A DNA stretch of 64,000 bases from an uncultured Prevotellaceae bacterium (GTDB lineage Bacteria; Bacteroidota; Bacteroidia; Bacteroidales; Bacteroidaceae), in the NCBI GenBank assembly GCA_946185485.1, contig CAMHJQ010000007.1:1-64000 (forward strand), written 5' to 3'. The translations under genes were made by a program, and so were the position numbers. The notes beneath the pieces are model-generated. The model was given only the letters and a program-made list of their open reading frames with translations. It searched no databases and was not told the origin of the DNA. This document shows, piece after piece, positions 14,003-23,141 of this stretch (position 1 is the first letter of the stretch; each line of letters starts with the position of its first letter).

Positions 14003-17000
14003 TTAGAAACGGCGTGTGACACCGACGCTGAAGCTGTTGATGCCCGTCAACTGCGAAGGCAGCTGCGTGGGCGGCAAGGCGGCAGCATGCGAATCCCTTG
14101 ACTTGCTCAGCACATACAACGTATGCTGATAGAACAACCCCCACTGGCGATCTATGTCGTAGTCCACCGTCACGCCCGCATGTGCACCGATGTGCTTGTC
14201 GGTAGTCACCGAAGGCCCTGCAAAGAGACCCGCGTGCCAGCGGCTGTCACGACCTGTCAACAACTTCGACAGGCTCAGCTGGTAGCTGGCAGAGAGCACC
14301 TTCAGCCGGTGATGGCTGCCATCGGCACGGCTGCCATCGGCATGCGAGACAAGTTCGAACTGTCCCCTGACGGCATGCAAACCATTGAAACGGTAACCGG
14401 CAGCCACCATCGCGTTGCCGTTGACACCGCCATCGTCGGCCCGGTATGTATCGTACGCAAAGTGCGTGCCACCACCCGCTGTCACGAAGAATCCACGCCT
14501 GTCGGCACCATCCACCCACAAAGAGTCACCCTGCTGACCGTGCCCTCCCATCAGCAAGGAGAGTCCCATGCGCACACTCATGTCCGAACTGCGGTCGACG
14601 GACGTCAGATCATCATAGCGCGTCTGCGTATATAGCGGTTCCACAAACAGCCGCATGTCGTTCTGCAGTCGCATCCACAGCTGACCGCCCAGCCGCAAAC
14701 CAATGGTCTTCAGCTTTTTGTCGGCCATCCGGCTGCGCCCGGCATCGATGACATAGCCTCCTGTCTGGATGCCACCAATAAGGTGGAATCCGAACGGCGA
14801 GTCCCAGTTGTAGTTGCGCACCATACCCAGCGGATTGACCAGCACGTCGGCAGCCAGTGCCACCTGACTCTGTTGACCGGTCAGCGCCTCGTCATGCTGC
14901 GTGAAGGCAACGGCACCGGCATGCTGAGACGTCAGCGAACCACGCAGTCCGAAGGCAGGCAGCATCCACCATCCGAGCGACACCTGCATGGACGATCCCC
15001 AGCGTCTTCCGTCCGTTCCATCCAGCAGTTTCTGGCTGGTCACACCATTGCCGTATTCCACAAAGACCGGATGGCGGTATTGCGTAAACAGGTTGCTGAC
15101 ACCACGGGCCACATGCTTGCCGACGAACGAAGCACCACGGGCCACCCCGTTGGCCACATAGCTGGCACCGTGGGCCACACCCGTAGCCGCCGTAGCCACA
15201 CCGTTGGCCACACCCGTAGCTGCCGTAGCCACACCATTGGCCACACCCGTAGCTGCCGTAGCCACACCGTTGGCAAAGCCGTTGGCCACATAGCAGACAG
15301 GTCCCACCAGGTCGTCGAACAAATAGAGCACGCCGGCATTCATGCTGCTGACGACAGTTCCCGCCTGGCTATACAGCTGGGCTGACGGATAGAACGACTT
15401 CCCCATCAGGTAGAGGCGGTGCTGATAGAAGAGCGCCAGATGCTTGTTGATGCGGTAGTCGAGCTGCAGGGCACCGTTACCCCCTACCCTCGCCTTGTCG
15501 GAGCCCAGCGCCACCGTAGGACCCATCAGCACACTCACCGTCCAACGACGGTTAGGCTGATAGCCGTGCAGCAAGTTGGAGACATTCAGCATCCAGTCGG
15601 CAGAGAGCATCCAATGGTCAAATTCCTCTTCACCCTTGCCCACCGTGAAGTGGTTGGTGAGATACTCACCGCTGAGCGCCACACCGTGGTAGGCATTGAA
15701 ATGGTAGCCACCCGTTAGCAGGCCGTTCATGAAGAATGGATCGTGCCCATCGGCAGCACGCCAACGGCGGAACGTCGTGTTCCACCCCACGCCACCGCCA
15801 ATGAAGAAGCCACGCGGCTGCCAGCGCACGCTGTCGACGGTCTCGACAGCACGGTGCCCGCCCAGCAGCATCTCGACACCCAGCTTCAGCGAGAGGGCAT
15901 CATCGCGGCTGTATTGGTCGCCACCTTCGCGATAGTTGATGATGCGATAGATTTGTTCAACAAAGAAGCGCGTGTCACGACCCATGCGTGCCCACGTCTG
16001 CACACCCATCCGATAGCCCGTGGTCCAGCTGGTGGAACGGACATCGGCAGCATCGACACTCAGACGTCCTGTCTCCACACCACCCAGCAGATGCATGCCG
16101 ACAGGAGCATCCCAGTTGTAGCGGCGACCAAAGCCAAAGGGGTTGAGCATGGCATCGAGCGACACCGTAGCATAGCCGGAATAGTGGACACGCTGCGCAT
16201 CCTCATTCCACCGCATATTGGACATGCCGATGCCCGTCCTGAGACCAATGGCCGAGGACAGCCAACCGCCAAAGGCCAGCGAATAGGACGCACCCGACGT
16301 CTGCGACCACGAACGTTCGTTGAACGAGGAGATACCATCCCAGCCCACCGCATATTGCAGGAACAAGGGACGCCGTTGCGCCACATCGGCCGAATCGCCA
16401 CGAAGCCAGCGCCGACCGGGCTTGAACAGTTTCTTGAAAGTACCCGTCAGTGCAGGAGCCGTCAGCATATTGTCAAAATAGTAGACATAGGACAGATTGA
16501 GGCCGTAGTCGACGGCGTATTTATGCCAACTGCGCACTTTGGCCGTCGGCGAGAGGGTCTTGTTGGCCAGCATCACATAAGGTTCGACGGTGATGGCGGC
16601 ATGGGGACCGGCAAAGAACTTCAGCTGCAAGCCACCATGGAAGTCGACAGCCTTGCTGCCGCCCGAAGCACTACTGACTCCAACCCCCAACAGGGTGGAG
16701 ACATCAAGGGCACGCTCTGGCCGATAACCCAGCACGTAGGACGAGAGACTGAACAAGTAGTCGGCATCGGCATGCAACATTGTCAACTGACGGCGCGGAC
16801 CGTCGTTTTGTGCTGTCGGCTGCCTATAGTAGCCCACACCACCACCGACACCCAACCGAAGGGTATGCAGCGGCGAGAGTTGCTGGCCGATATGGAGATT
16901 GAGGACGCTGAGCGAGGTGCTGCTTTCATCGGCAGTCGACATGCCCAGTTGTCGGAAGCCGCCACCCAGACTGACAAAGGTCTTGGCGTGCCGGAGCGTG

Positions 17001-17164
17001 TCACCGAGATAACGGTGCCGGTTGTCCAGCGAGAAGCGCAGGGCATTGAAGTCGCGAGGATGCTCCTCCATGTCGTCCTGGGCGGCAAGTCGCACAGCGG
17101 GGGCCGTCAGCAGCAACAGGACTGCCCACAGGCGCAGAAAACCAGTCAGTCTGTTATTCTCCAT
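14003..17164 (-). CDS. Multi-barrel outer-membrane protein with 11-residue repeat linker
   Basis: 1053 residues; signal peptide ends near VRLAAQ. Alternating hydrophobic strands ending in aromatic residues and a C-terminal Phe (VGVTRRF) indicate an outer-membrane beta-barrel. The body is internally duplicated: residues about 270-620 and 695-1053 match in order (RRYNWDAPVGMHLLGGVETG against RNYNWDSPFGFHLIGGIQTG; HLALFYQHRLYLM against QWGLFYQHTLYVL), and the first 240 residues resemble half a unit. The units are joined by an Ala/Gly-rich segment with three VANGVATAATG repeats. Start: ATG at 17164 rather than the GTG at 17167; it overlaps the upstream gene by 11 bp. Function unknown. Confidence 0.75.
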   Translation of the reverse strand: MENNRLTGFLRLWAVLLLLTAPAVRLAAQDDMEEHPRDFNALRFSLDNRHRYLGDTLRHAKTFVSLGGGFRQLGMSTADESSTSLSVLNLHIGQQLSPLHTLRLGVGGGVGYYRQPTAQNDGPRRQLTMLHADADYLFSLSSYVLGYRPERALDVSTLLGVGVSSASGGSKAVDFHGGLQLKFFAGPHAAITVEPYVMLANKTLSPTAKVRSWHKYAVDYGLNLSYVYYFDNMLTAPALTGTFKKLFKPGRRWLRGDSADVAQRRPLFLQYAVGWDGISSFNERSWSQTSGASYSLAFGGWLSSAIGLRTGIGMSNMRWNEDAQRVHYSGYATVSLDAMLNPFGFGRRYNWDAPVGMHLLGGVETGRLSVDAADVRSTSWTTGYRMGVQTWARMGRDTRFFVEQIYRIINYREGGDQYSRDDALSLKLGVEMLLGGHRAVETVDSVRWQPRGFFIGGGVGWNTTFRRWRAADGHDPFFMNGLLTGGYHFNAYHGVALSGEYLTNHFTVGKGEEEFDHWMLSADWMLNVSNLLHGYQPNRRWTVSVLMGPTVALGSDKARVGGNGALQLDYRINKHLALFYQHRLYLMGKSFYPSAQLYSQAGTVVSSMNAGVLYLFDDLVGPVCYVANGFANGVATAATGVANGVATAATGVANGVATAATGVAHGASYVANGVARGASFVGKHVARGVSNLFTQYRHPVFVEYGNGVTSQKLLDGTDGRRWGSSMQVSLGWWMLPAFGLRGSLTSQHAGAVAFTQHDEALTGQQSQVALAADVLVNPLGMVRNYNWDSPFGFHLIGGIQTGGYVIDAGRSRMADKKLKTIGLRLGGQLWMRLQNDMRLFVEPLYTQTRYDDLTSVDRSSDMSVRMGLSLLMGGHGQQGDSLWVDGADRRGFFVTAGGGTHFAYDTYRADDGGVNGNAMVAAGYRFNGLHAVRGQFELVSHADGSRADGSHHRLKVLSASYQLSLSKLLTGRDSRWHAGLFAGPSVTTDKHIGAHAGVTVDYDIDRQWGLFYQHTLYVLSKSRDSHAAALPPTQLPSQLTGINSFSVGVTRRF
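15173..15272. repeat. Three tandem 33-bp repeats within the barrel gene
   Basis: The unit begins GCCACACCCGTAGCTGCCGT and encodes the 11-residue VANGVATAATG on the minus strand. Units are 97% or more identical at DNA level, so copy-number change is likely and would stay in frame. Confidence 0.85.
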
Positions 17165-19559
17165 CACTACCTCCCTTCTGTGTCAGCATATTGAATTTCT
17201 CACGATACTCGTCGGCACGCTTCGGGTCGTAAGGATACTTGTTCTTGACTTCGTCGCTGATGTTGGCGTCCGACACGTAGAAGCGTGAGTAGAAACTGCC
17301 GTCCAGGTCGAAGCAATGCTGCATGTAGCCGAGGAACGACGGCAGCATGTTTTCCTCCATGCTGAGGGCCTTGGCGGCACCGTATTTGGCCGCCAGCTCC
17401 ATGAAGTTGTCATCGGAGGTCTCGGAACCATTGGCAGCAATGACGCCCTTCAGATACCATTTCTTAGGATTGTCGTCAGGCAAGGCATCGACCACGGGCT
17501 CCACTTCCTCAAACGTCTTACCCAGTTCCGGCGACAGCTCAAACAGCAGCACGGCCCGGTTTACCTCACTGCTCTGCATGGCGTATTCCAGTGCCCGCAT
17601 GGCCCGCTGCTGCTCGTCGGCAGTCTTATGCTGTTTGAAGAAGAGCGTCTCCAAGTCGGTAAACATCTTGATGTCGCGGAACTCGTCGCTATCCGGCAAC
17701 TTGGCAGCCAAGTGGGCGGCAGCTCCCAAATTCAAGGAGCGGAAGAGCATGACGGCCTGGTTGGCGACCAACTCACGGCGGTTGACGGTATAGCGGTACT
17801 CATTGTCGAAAGCAATCTGACGGCGCGCCTCCAACCCCGACTTCAAATCGACAAAGGGAGCCAGCAGCTGCGTGTCCACCTGACCGCGCTCAATGGCATA
17901 GCACGCCATGCGGTTGGCGACATAGGCACCGAAGGGACTGTACTTGAATCCCGGACGGTCTTTCATCTCACGGTAGGCACGGACGGTCAGCTTGTGCAAC
18001 TCGGCGGTGTCGGTAATCTGCCGGAACAAGTGATAGTAGTCGCCATTGGAGAAACGGTTATCGCCATCTTCGGCATACGACTTGTCGTGGTAGTAGGCCC
18101 ACAATGCCTCCTCAGGGTCCATCACCTTGTTCTGGCGTATGGTGTAGGCACACTTCATGAGACGCTGGTTCTGCAGGATTTCGGCAATGGCGGGATTGCT
18201 CTCCATCATGCGACGGATGCCTGCAACGGCATTCTGCGCGGCCAGCGTTCTGAGTTCCGACGCCTCCATGCCATAGCCCCGACGCTGCAACGAGTCGGCA
18301 ACATCGTTCCAGGTATATACCTTGGGCGCAGCTATCTGCGTGCTGGCAGAGCCCACATAGGGACCAATCATGCTGAGTGCCTTCTGCGCACGCTTATTGG
18401 CCAACTCGGCATTCCGATCGGCATGACCGTCGGGCGATGCCGTACCCTGCACCCTGACATTCATCAGCTGACGACCGTAGGAGCGCAATTCGCGTATCAG
18501 GTGGCTGATGGTCAGCATGTTCAGGGAATCCTCTGTCAGACGGGCCGTACCGATGTCGAAAGTCAGCTGTAGGTCGCGCGCCGTCTCACGAATCTGTGCA
18601 CGCGCCTGTTCATAGTATTCTTCGTCGAGGACAATGTCCTTACGGGCAAAGCCCACATCGAGCATCTTCCACGGTTTTCGGCTGTTGCATGTGCCCTGCT
18701 TGCTGTCGTCGTCATAGTAGACGTCGGTGTAGTCTTCCAACCGGATGGTCGACACCCATTTGTAGGTCTTGTCAGGATTGGGTTTGGGAAAGACGGACTC
18801 CCATTGGAACGAGAACGCCTTGTCAGTCAGCAGGTCGGGAGCCTTATAGGGAGCCAGCGAGTCGTTACGCTGATAGTCAAAGCTCTTGCGGCGTACCTGG
18901 GCCAAATGATAGGCCTTACCCTCGAAGACAAGAGGTTCCAGGTACTGGATGGTATCGGTTGTCTGACAATCGATGACGGCGGGCTGGAAGATGAGACGGG
19001 CATGTTTGCTGCCAAAACCCTCGGGAATGGCGATGGAAACGTTCCAATGCAGGCTGGGGCCGTCGTCGACAGGTGGCAACTCACGCACCTTCAGTCCCTT
19101 GCGCTCACCGAAGACATCGGTATTCTTCAGCAGGATACCGTCCGACGCCTCACTCTTCAGGACAATGTCGTAGGTCAGATTCTTGCCAAGCTTGACAATG
19201 ATGGGGGTTCCCTCGTCAATCACCATCAGCGCACCACCCATGGCCACGTCGGCCTCGTAGTGGCCTTCATAGTCGGGAGTCACCACGTCGTTGCTCTTGA
19301 TGGTAGCATAGCCGCCCTGACGCGATGACTGCTCACGGTATTCGCGAGCCTGACGCTGAGCCTCGGCACTGTTGTCAAAGACGTGAACGGGGATGCTGAC
19401 GGGGACATTCTGCGTGCCGCCGTCGATGGTTTTCATGACCCGATAGACCTGACCCGAAATATGCATGACCTGTGCGTGAGCCGACGGGATGACGGAAAAC
19501 GTCATCAAGACGGCCAACAGCCACAGGTGCCAAATATGTTTGCTATATGCTTCTGTCAT
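17154..19559 (-). CDS. OmpA-domain outer-membrane protein (DUF3868-like N-terminus)
   Basis: 801 residues with a signal peptide ending near SAHAQ. The N-terminal part (VMHISGQVYRVMKTIDGGTQ) resembles DUF3868 proteins that sit with DUF3575 genes and fimbrial loci in Bacteroidales. Around residues 325-410 is an OmpA/MotB peptidoglycan-binding domain: FDIGTARLTEDSLNML, VRVQGTASPDGHADRN, AELANKRAQKAL, with the Asp and Arg that bind diaminopimelate. The C-terminal 350 residues are helical and TPR-like. Together with the neighbours it would tie an outer-membrane assembly to the cell wall. Start ATG at 19559, 13 bp after the upstream stop. Confidence 0.8.
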   Translation of the reverse strand: MTEAYSKHIWHLWLLAVLMTFSVIPSAHAQVMHISGQVYRVMKTIDGGTQNVPVSIPVHVFDNSAEAQRQAREYREQSSRQGGYATIKSNDVVTPDYEGHYEADVAMGGALMVIDEGTPIIVKLGKNLTYDIVLKSEASDGILLKNTDVFGERKGLKVRELPPVDDGPSLHWNVSIAIPEGFGSKHARLIFQPAVIDCQTTDTIQYLEPLVFEGKAYHLAQVRRKSFDYQRNDSLAPYKAPDLLTDKAFSFQWESVFPKPNPDKTYKWVSTIRLEDYTDVYYDDDSKQGTCNSRKPWKMLDVGFARKDIVLDEEYYEQARAQIRETARDLQLTFDIGTARLTEDSLNMLTISHLIRELRSYGRQLMNVRVQGTASPDGHADRNAELANKRAQKALSMIGPYVGSASTQIAAPKVYTWNDVADSLQRRGYGMEASELRTLAAQNAVAGIRRMMESNPAIAEILQNQRLMKCAYTIRQNKVMDPEEALWAYYHDKSYAEDGDNRFSNGDYYHLFRQITDTAELHKLTVRAYREMKDRPGFKYSPFGAYVANRMACYAIERGQVDTQLLAPFVDLKSGLEARRQIAFDNEYRYTVNRRELVANQAVMLFRSLNLGAAAHLAAKLPDSDEFRDIKMFTDLETLFFKQHKTADEQQRAMRALEYAMQSSEVNRAVLLFELSPELGKTFEEVEPVVDALPDDNPKKWYLKGVIAANGSETSDDNFMELAAKYGAAKALSMEENMLPSFLGYMQHCFDLDGSFYSRFYVSDANISDEVKNKYPYDPKRADEYREKFNMLTQKGGSDGE

Positions 19560-19572
19560 GTTCGTTCTTCGG

Positions 19573-20073
19573 TCATCTGAGTATATACGACAAGGAAACT
19601 CCTATGCGGGTAGGCAGTATCATGGTACCCACCGACTTAGCCTCTTCGTGGTAGAAAGCCAGTCCGAGACCAGCATGAAAATCGACATTCCAACGCTCGG
19701 ACAACGGCAGCGCATAGCCCAGCGTAAAACCGCCTGCAATAGCATCGCCATGATGGCGCTCGTCCTTCCAAACAAAATCGTAGTTGGCAACAAGTCCATG
19801 AATGCCCACATAGTGATAGGCCATAGCACGGCCGCTGAAGTAATAGCGCCATTCGGGTTGGAGGACTATCATTCGCATGTCGTGCAAGGCCCACGGATGG
19901 TAGTTGCCCATGATGTTTAGGCCCAGGGTGCTACGACTGGAAATGGTCAGTTCGGCAGCGGCATTATAGGTCTGCGTGGCGAGCCAGGCCACATCAGTAG
20001 AAACTGCCAGCACCTGCGCTTTCACAGTTGCCGACAGCCCCGACAGGATGACCGCCACGATAATATTCCGCAT
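19573..20073 (-). CDS. DUF3575 family outer-membrane protein
   Basis: 166 residues from ATG 20073; a signal peptide runs to about ATVKAQ. Short barrel-like strands (LGLNIMGNYHPW, MIVLQPEWRYYFSGRAMAYH YVGIHG, GGFTLGYALPLSERWNVDFH) with the PEWRYY pattern match DUF3575, a small outer-membrane barrel family. A TTG six codons upstream would overlap the previous stop, but the ATG gives a normal signal peptide. It lies between a larger DUF3575 gene and an OmpA-domain gene, which is the arrangement seen in minor-fimbria accessory loci. Confidence 0.75.
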   Translation of the reverse strand: MRNIIVAVILSGLSATVKAQVLAVSTDVAWLATQTYNAAAELTISSRSTLGLNIMGNYHPWALHDMRMIVLQPEWRYYFSGRAMAYHYVGIHGLVANYDFVWKDERHHGDAIAGGFTLGYALPLSERWNVDFHAGLGLAFYHEEAKSVGTMILPTRIGVSLSYILR

Positions 20074-20087
20074 ACAATCCAATCTTT

Positions 20088-21026
20088 TCAATCCTTTAGT
20101 TTCTCCATTTTTCTGACTTGCTGGAGCGAGTCGTTGATATACTTCTTGTCCAGTTCCAAGCGTTGCTTCTCGAAGCGACGCTCGTAGTCGACCTTCTCCA
20201 GCGAGTCACGGCGTTCCTGCTGATGCTGGAGGTTGGCACGATGGGTAGAGTCACGACGTGTCTGGACATCGTTCAAGTGCTGCCGGTAGCGCTCATCGAT
20301 GGCAATGCGCCGACTGTAACGATTGGCTACCGAGGGGCCGAAGTGATAGACAAAGCTGATCTGAAGCATATCGTTGGCAACGACACAGGTCAGCGGCGTC
20401 CAATTCAGCCGGAAGCCATTCTTTTCAGATGTCGTCACATAGCCTCCCTCGGCTTTCTGGTATTCTTCCTGACGGGCGAGGACGGCACCCACGTTCAAGG
20501 CAAACTCTAAATCCAGATGACTGCCGTTTTTGTAGCCGTACAAAGGAGCAATGGTGCCTGCCTTCAGTCCAAGAGCGATGTGCGTGCCACGATAGCCGGT
20601 CTCGCTGAGTTTGATATCGTGAGAGCCATAGGTGGCATAGAAACCGTAAAAGAACGAACGGCGCACTCGGTTCCGGGCATGCCAGTAGCGGCGAACCTCG
20701 CCTCGTACATCCGCCAGGTCATAGACGTTATACGTCGGCTCATGGGTGTTTGTCGAGGGATTCCAACGTCCATAGACACCCAGTGTCCAACGATGCCAGT
20801 TCTTATTGCCCAAGGTGAATTCCATACCGAGATTGGGCGTCAGTGCTATCCAGTCCAACGTATTGGTACGGATAGAGAATCGTTCGCCCAGCGTCAGCGT
20901 ATCCAACCGGTTGGCGTTGAGCGAACGTCTGGAGCCGCCCGTCCTGGCTCCTGCTGTCACCATGCATAGCAGCAGCAGGGGCAACATCCCAACGGTCAGG
21001 ATATGATTTCGGAAATTCTTAGACAT
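20088..21026 (-). CDS. DUF3575-like outer-membrane protein with coiled-coil tail
   Basis: 312 residues. Signal peptide (MLPLLLLCMVTAGA), then barrel-like strands (IRTNTLDWIALTPNLGMEFT, WHRWTLGVYGRWNP, VRRYWHARNRVRRSFFYGFY) typical of DUF3575. From about residue 240 the chain is a charged helix (HRANLQHQQERRDSLEKVDY, RRFEKQRLELDKKY), predicted coiled coil reaching into the periplasm. First of four genes for envelope proteins, starting 24 bp after the GH78 stop, so it may be read from the glycosidase transcript. Confidence 0.75.
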   Translation of the reverse strand: MSKNFRNHILTVGMLPLLLLCMVTAGARTGGSRRSLNANRLDTLTLGERFSIRTNTLDWIALTPNLGMEFTLGNKNWHRWTLGVYGRWNPSTNTHEPTYNVYDLADVRGEVRRYWHARNRVRRSFFYGFYATYGSHDIKLSETGYRGTHIALGLKAGTIAPLYGYKNGSHLDLEFALNVGAVLARQEEYQKAEGGYVTTSEKNGFRLNWTPLTCVVANDMLQISFVYHFGPSVANRYSRRIAIDERYRQHLNDVQTRRDSTHRANLQHQQERRDSLEKVDYERRFEKQRLELDKKYINDSLQQVRKMEKLKD

Positions 21027-21050
21027 CTTCCAGCTCTTTGCTTCATATTA

Positions 21051-23141
21051 TCATAATGTCATGATGGCAGGCTCGCCAGCAGTAATCTGCAACTTCCTAT
21101 CGCCAACGATGAGCCAACCCGTTCCCTCAGTAGCATGAACCGTCACCTGATGACGGTCCATCGAGACGTGTATCATACCATGTGGCGTCGGTACGTCACC
21201 CTCCAGCCAGTCGAGGCCACCCAACGAAGGACGCACCTCATACTCTTGATAGCCGGGCTTGGTAGGCCGCACACCGAGGTAGTACTTGCCCAACAGGTAG
21301 ACGGGTGAAGCTCCCCAGGCATGGCACAGCGACTTGCCGTAAGGACGACCGTACATGGCAAGGTGCTGGGTGCCGGACTCCGTAGGAACATATTTTTCCC
21401 AGAAGGTGGTAGCGCCCTCGCGCAACATGCCGCCCCAGTAGTCGCGCATCTCGTCCAACACCTGCTCGTGGCGTCCGTCAATGAGGAGCGCCTCCAGTTC
21501 GTAGAAGCGCATATAGGGCGTGGTGATGGCAGGGATGGCGGGATTGAGCATCACGCTCTGCATGATTTCGCGGCGCTCTTCTTCGTAGGACATGCCGTAG
21601 AGAATGGCAAACATATTGGGGAACTTGGTGATTTGGCGGTTCATCACGCCGTCCTCGATGGCGTGGAAATATGCCTTGTGCTCGTAGCTCCAGAAGACTT
21701 GCTTGATTTTGTTGCGCAACTCCTCGGATTTTACGCGGTAGTTGCTTTTATTGATGCCCAGCAGTTTGGCGCAGGTAGCCATCGTCTCCATCGCCTTCAT
21801 GAAGAGAATCTGCTCGAAACACAATGTGCCGCGCTTATGCATGGGGAAGTCAACCCAGTCGACAAAAATCCAGTCATCGGGCTGTCCCTCGGCCATGCCT
21901 TGGCTGTTAAGCCGTCCCTCGACATAGTCCATCAGCGTCACCATGCGCGGCCACATCTCACGAACAAAGGCTACGTCGGCTGTATAGTAATAGTAGTCGA
22001 GGATAGACTTGAACCAGTAGAAGGTATAGTCCATGATGGTATTGACGTGAGCCGTAACGGGGTCTTTTCCACGCAGTTGGCGGATAGTGCGCTTGACACA
22101 TTCGGTATCGAAACGCAGGTAGTAGTTCATGAGGTACGACTGGATGGCATCGCCGCTCCAAGTCCAGCGGTCGCGCTTGATGCCGTCCATGAAGAACTCG
22201 CGGGTGGTGAGGTCCATGGTGTAGGCGGCAACATCCCAGATGCGGTTCAGCAAGTCGTCAGAACAGCGGAAGGAGCCGGAACGGGCAAGGTCGTGAGGAG
22301 CGTATTCCTCATCCATGAGGAGGTCGTCGTAGGTGGTGCCGGCATCGGGTTCGGCATAGACAAAGCGGAAGGCCTTGGATAATTGACAATTGACAATGGA
22401 TAATTGATAATTATTACCCTTTGCTTTATCCTGCGTAGCTAATTGTCCATTGTCCATTGTCCATTGTCCATTGACTACGTCGAGGGTCTCGCAATGGTCT
22501 TTGTCGAGGGCTTCCTCGCGGCTTTCGCCGTAGTAGATGCGGAGGGTGCCCTGGAGGTTCTTCACCTTCAGGTAGCCAAAGGTCTCGCGACCGAAGTCGT
22601 AAAGAGTGCCCGACGGAAAACCATGAGGAGTGGTAACGGCCACCGGGCGTTGCTCACGACATAGAAGCCGGAAGTGCGAGGGGGGCGTGTCGGGGCTGTT
22701 GAAGTTCCAGGAGCCGACGGGTACGTAGATGCCAGAGCCGTGAGCCACACCGTTCTCGTCAATCCATATCTTGTCTTCGTATGTCGTCTGCCAGGAGGCA
22801 GTGCTATGGATGGTCTTACCACTGACAAAGACAGCAGGCGGTGTTGCCTGATTCCATACCTTGATGCCCAGCCGGTGATGTCCGGCCGGAATGGTGCAGA
22901 CAGTCTGCAACTTGCCGTCGACAGCCAGGTTATATTGACCTTCGGCAACGATGGTGATGTCCTCCGGCTCCGCTAAGTCAACAGTTGTGGTGAACTCGAC
23001 GGTTGGATAGTGAGAGTCCTGCTTCCAGAACGGTGGAAACATGGAACCGCGCTCGGTGCGTCGGTTGTTGAAGATGTTGCCCAGCCAGACTTCGAAGTCG
23101 CCGGGGTACCATATCCACGTGGATTTATTGTTGTCCTGCAT
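21051..23141 (-). CDS. GH78 alpha-L-rhamnosidase
   Basis: 696 residues, no signal peptide, so probably cytoplasmic. The family hallmark DGIKRDRWTWSGD (acid Glu/Asp region) lies near residue 320, followed by the (alpha/alpha)6 barrel (FVDWVDFPMHKRGTLCFEQI, CHAWGASPVYLL near the end). N-terminal beta-domains precede it and a short beta-domain closes it. It removes terminal rhamnose from pectin-type or plant glycoside substrates. Its start overlaps the upstream beta-helix gene by 17 bp, so the two are one operon. Residues about 223-255 (NGQWTMDNGQL ... NYQLSIVNCQL) are translated from an inserted heptamer repeat at 22377-22475, next to the strand leading into KAFRFVYAE. Confidence 0.85.
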   Translation of the reverse strand: MQDNNKSTWIWYPGDFEVWLGNIFNNRRTERGSMFPPFWKQDSHYPTVEFTTTVDLAEPEDITIVAEGQYNLAVDGKLQTVCTIPAGHHRLGIKVWNQATPPAVFVSGKTIHSTASWQTTYEDKIWIDENGVAHGSGIYVPVGSWNFNSPDTPPSHFRLLCREQRPVAVTTPHGFPSGTLYDFGRETFGYLKVKNLQGTLRIYYGESREEALDKDHCETLDVVNGQWTMDNGQLATQDKAKGNNYQLSIVNCQLSKAFRFVYAEPDAGTTYDDLLMDEEYAPHDLARSGSFRCSDDLLNRIWDVAAYTMDLTTREFFMDGIKRDRWTWSGDAIQSYLMNYYLRFDTECVKRTIRQLRGKDPVTAHVNTIMDYTFYWFKSILDYYYYTADVAFVREMWPRMVTLMDYVEGRLNSQGMAEGQPDDWIFVDWVDFPMHKRGTLCFEQILFMKAMETMATCAKLLGINKSNYRVKSEELRNKIKQVFWSYEHKAYFHAIEDGVMNRQITKFPNMFAILYGMSYEEERREIMQSVMLNPAIPAITTPYMRFYELEALLIDGRHEQVLDEMRDYWGGMLREGATTFWEKYVPTESGTQHLAMYGRPYGKSLCHAWGASPVYLLGKYYLGVRPTKPGYQEYEVRPSLGGLDWLEGDVPTPHGMIHVSMDRHQVTVHATEGTGWLIVGDRKLQITAGEPAIMTL
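22377..22475. repeat. Heptamer repeats inside the GH78 frame
   Basis: Left arm AATTGACAATTGACAATGG with further units and right arm of four ATTGTCC units (22441-22474) are partly complementary; about 28 bp separate them. The insertion keeps the frame and adds about 33 residues. Confidence 0.85.

Noticed and set aside
14783..17194. Long plus-strand open frames
   Set aside because: Antisense to the barrel gene, low-complexity His/Arg/Thr-rich translations.
17316..18572. 418-residue plus-strand open frame
   Set aside because: Antisense to the OmpA-domain gene, no domain pattern.
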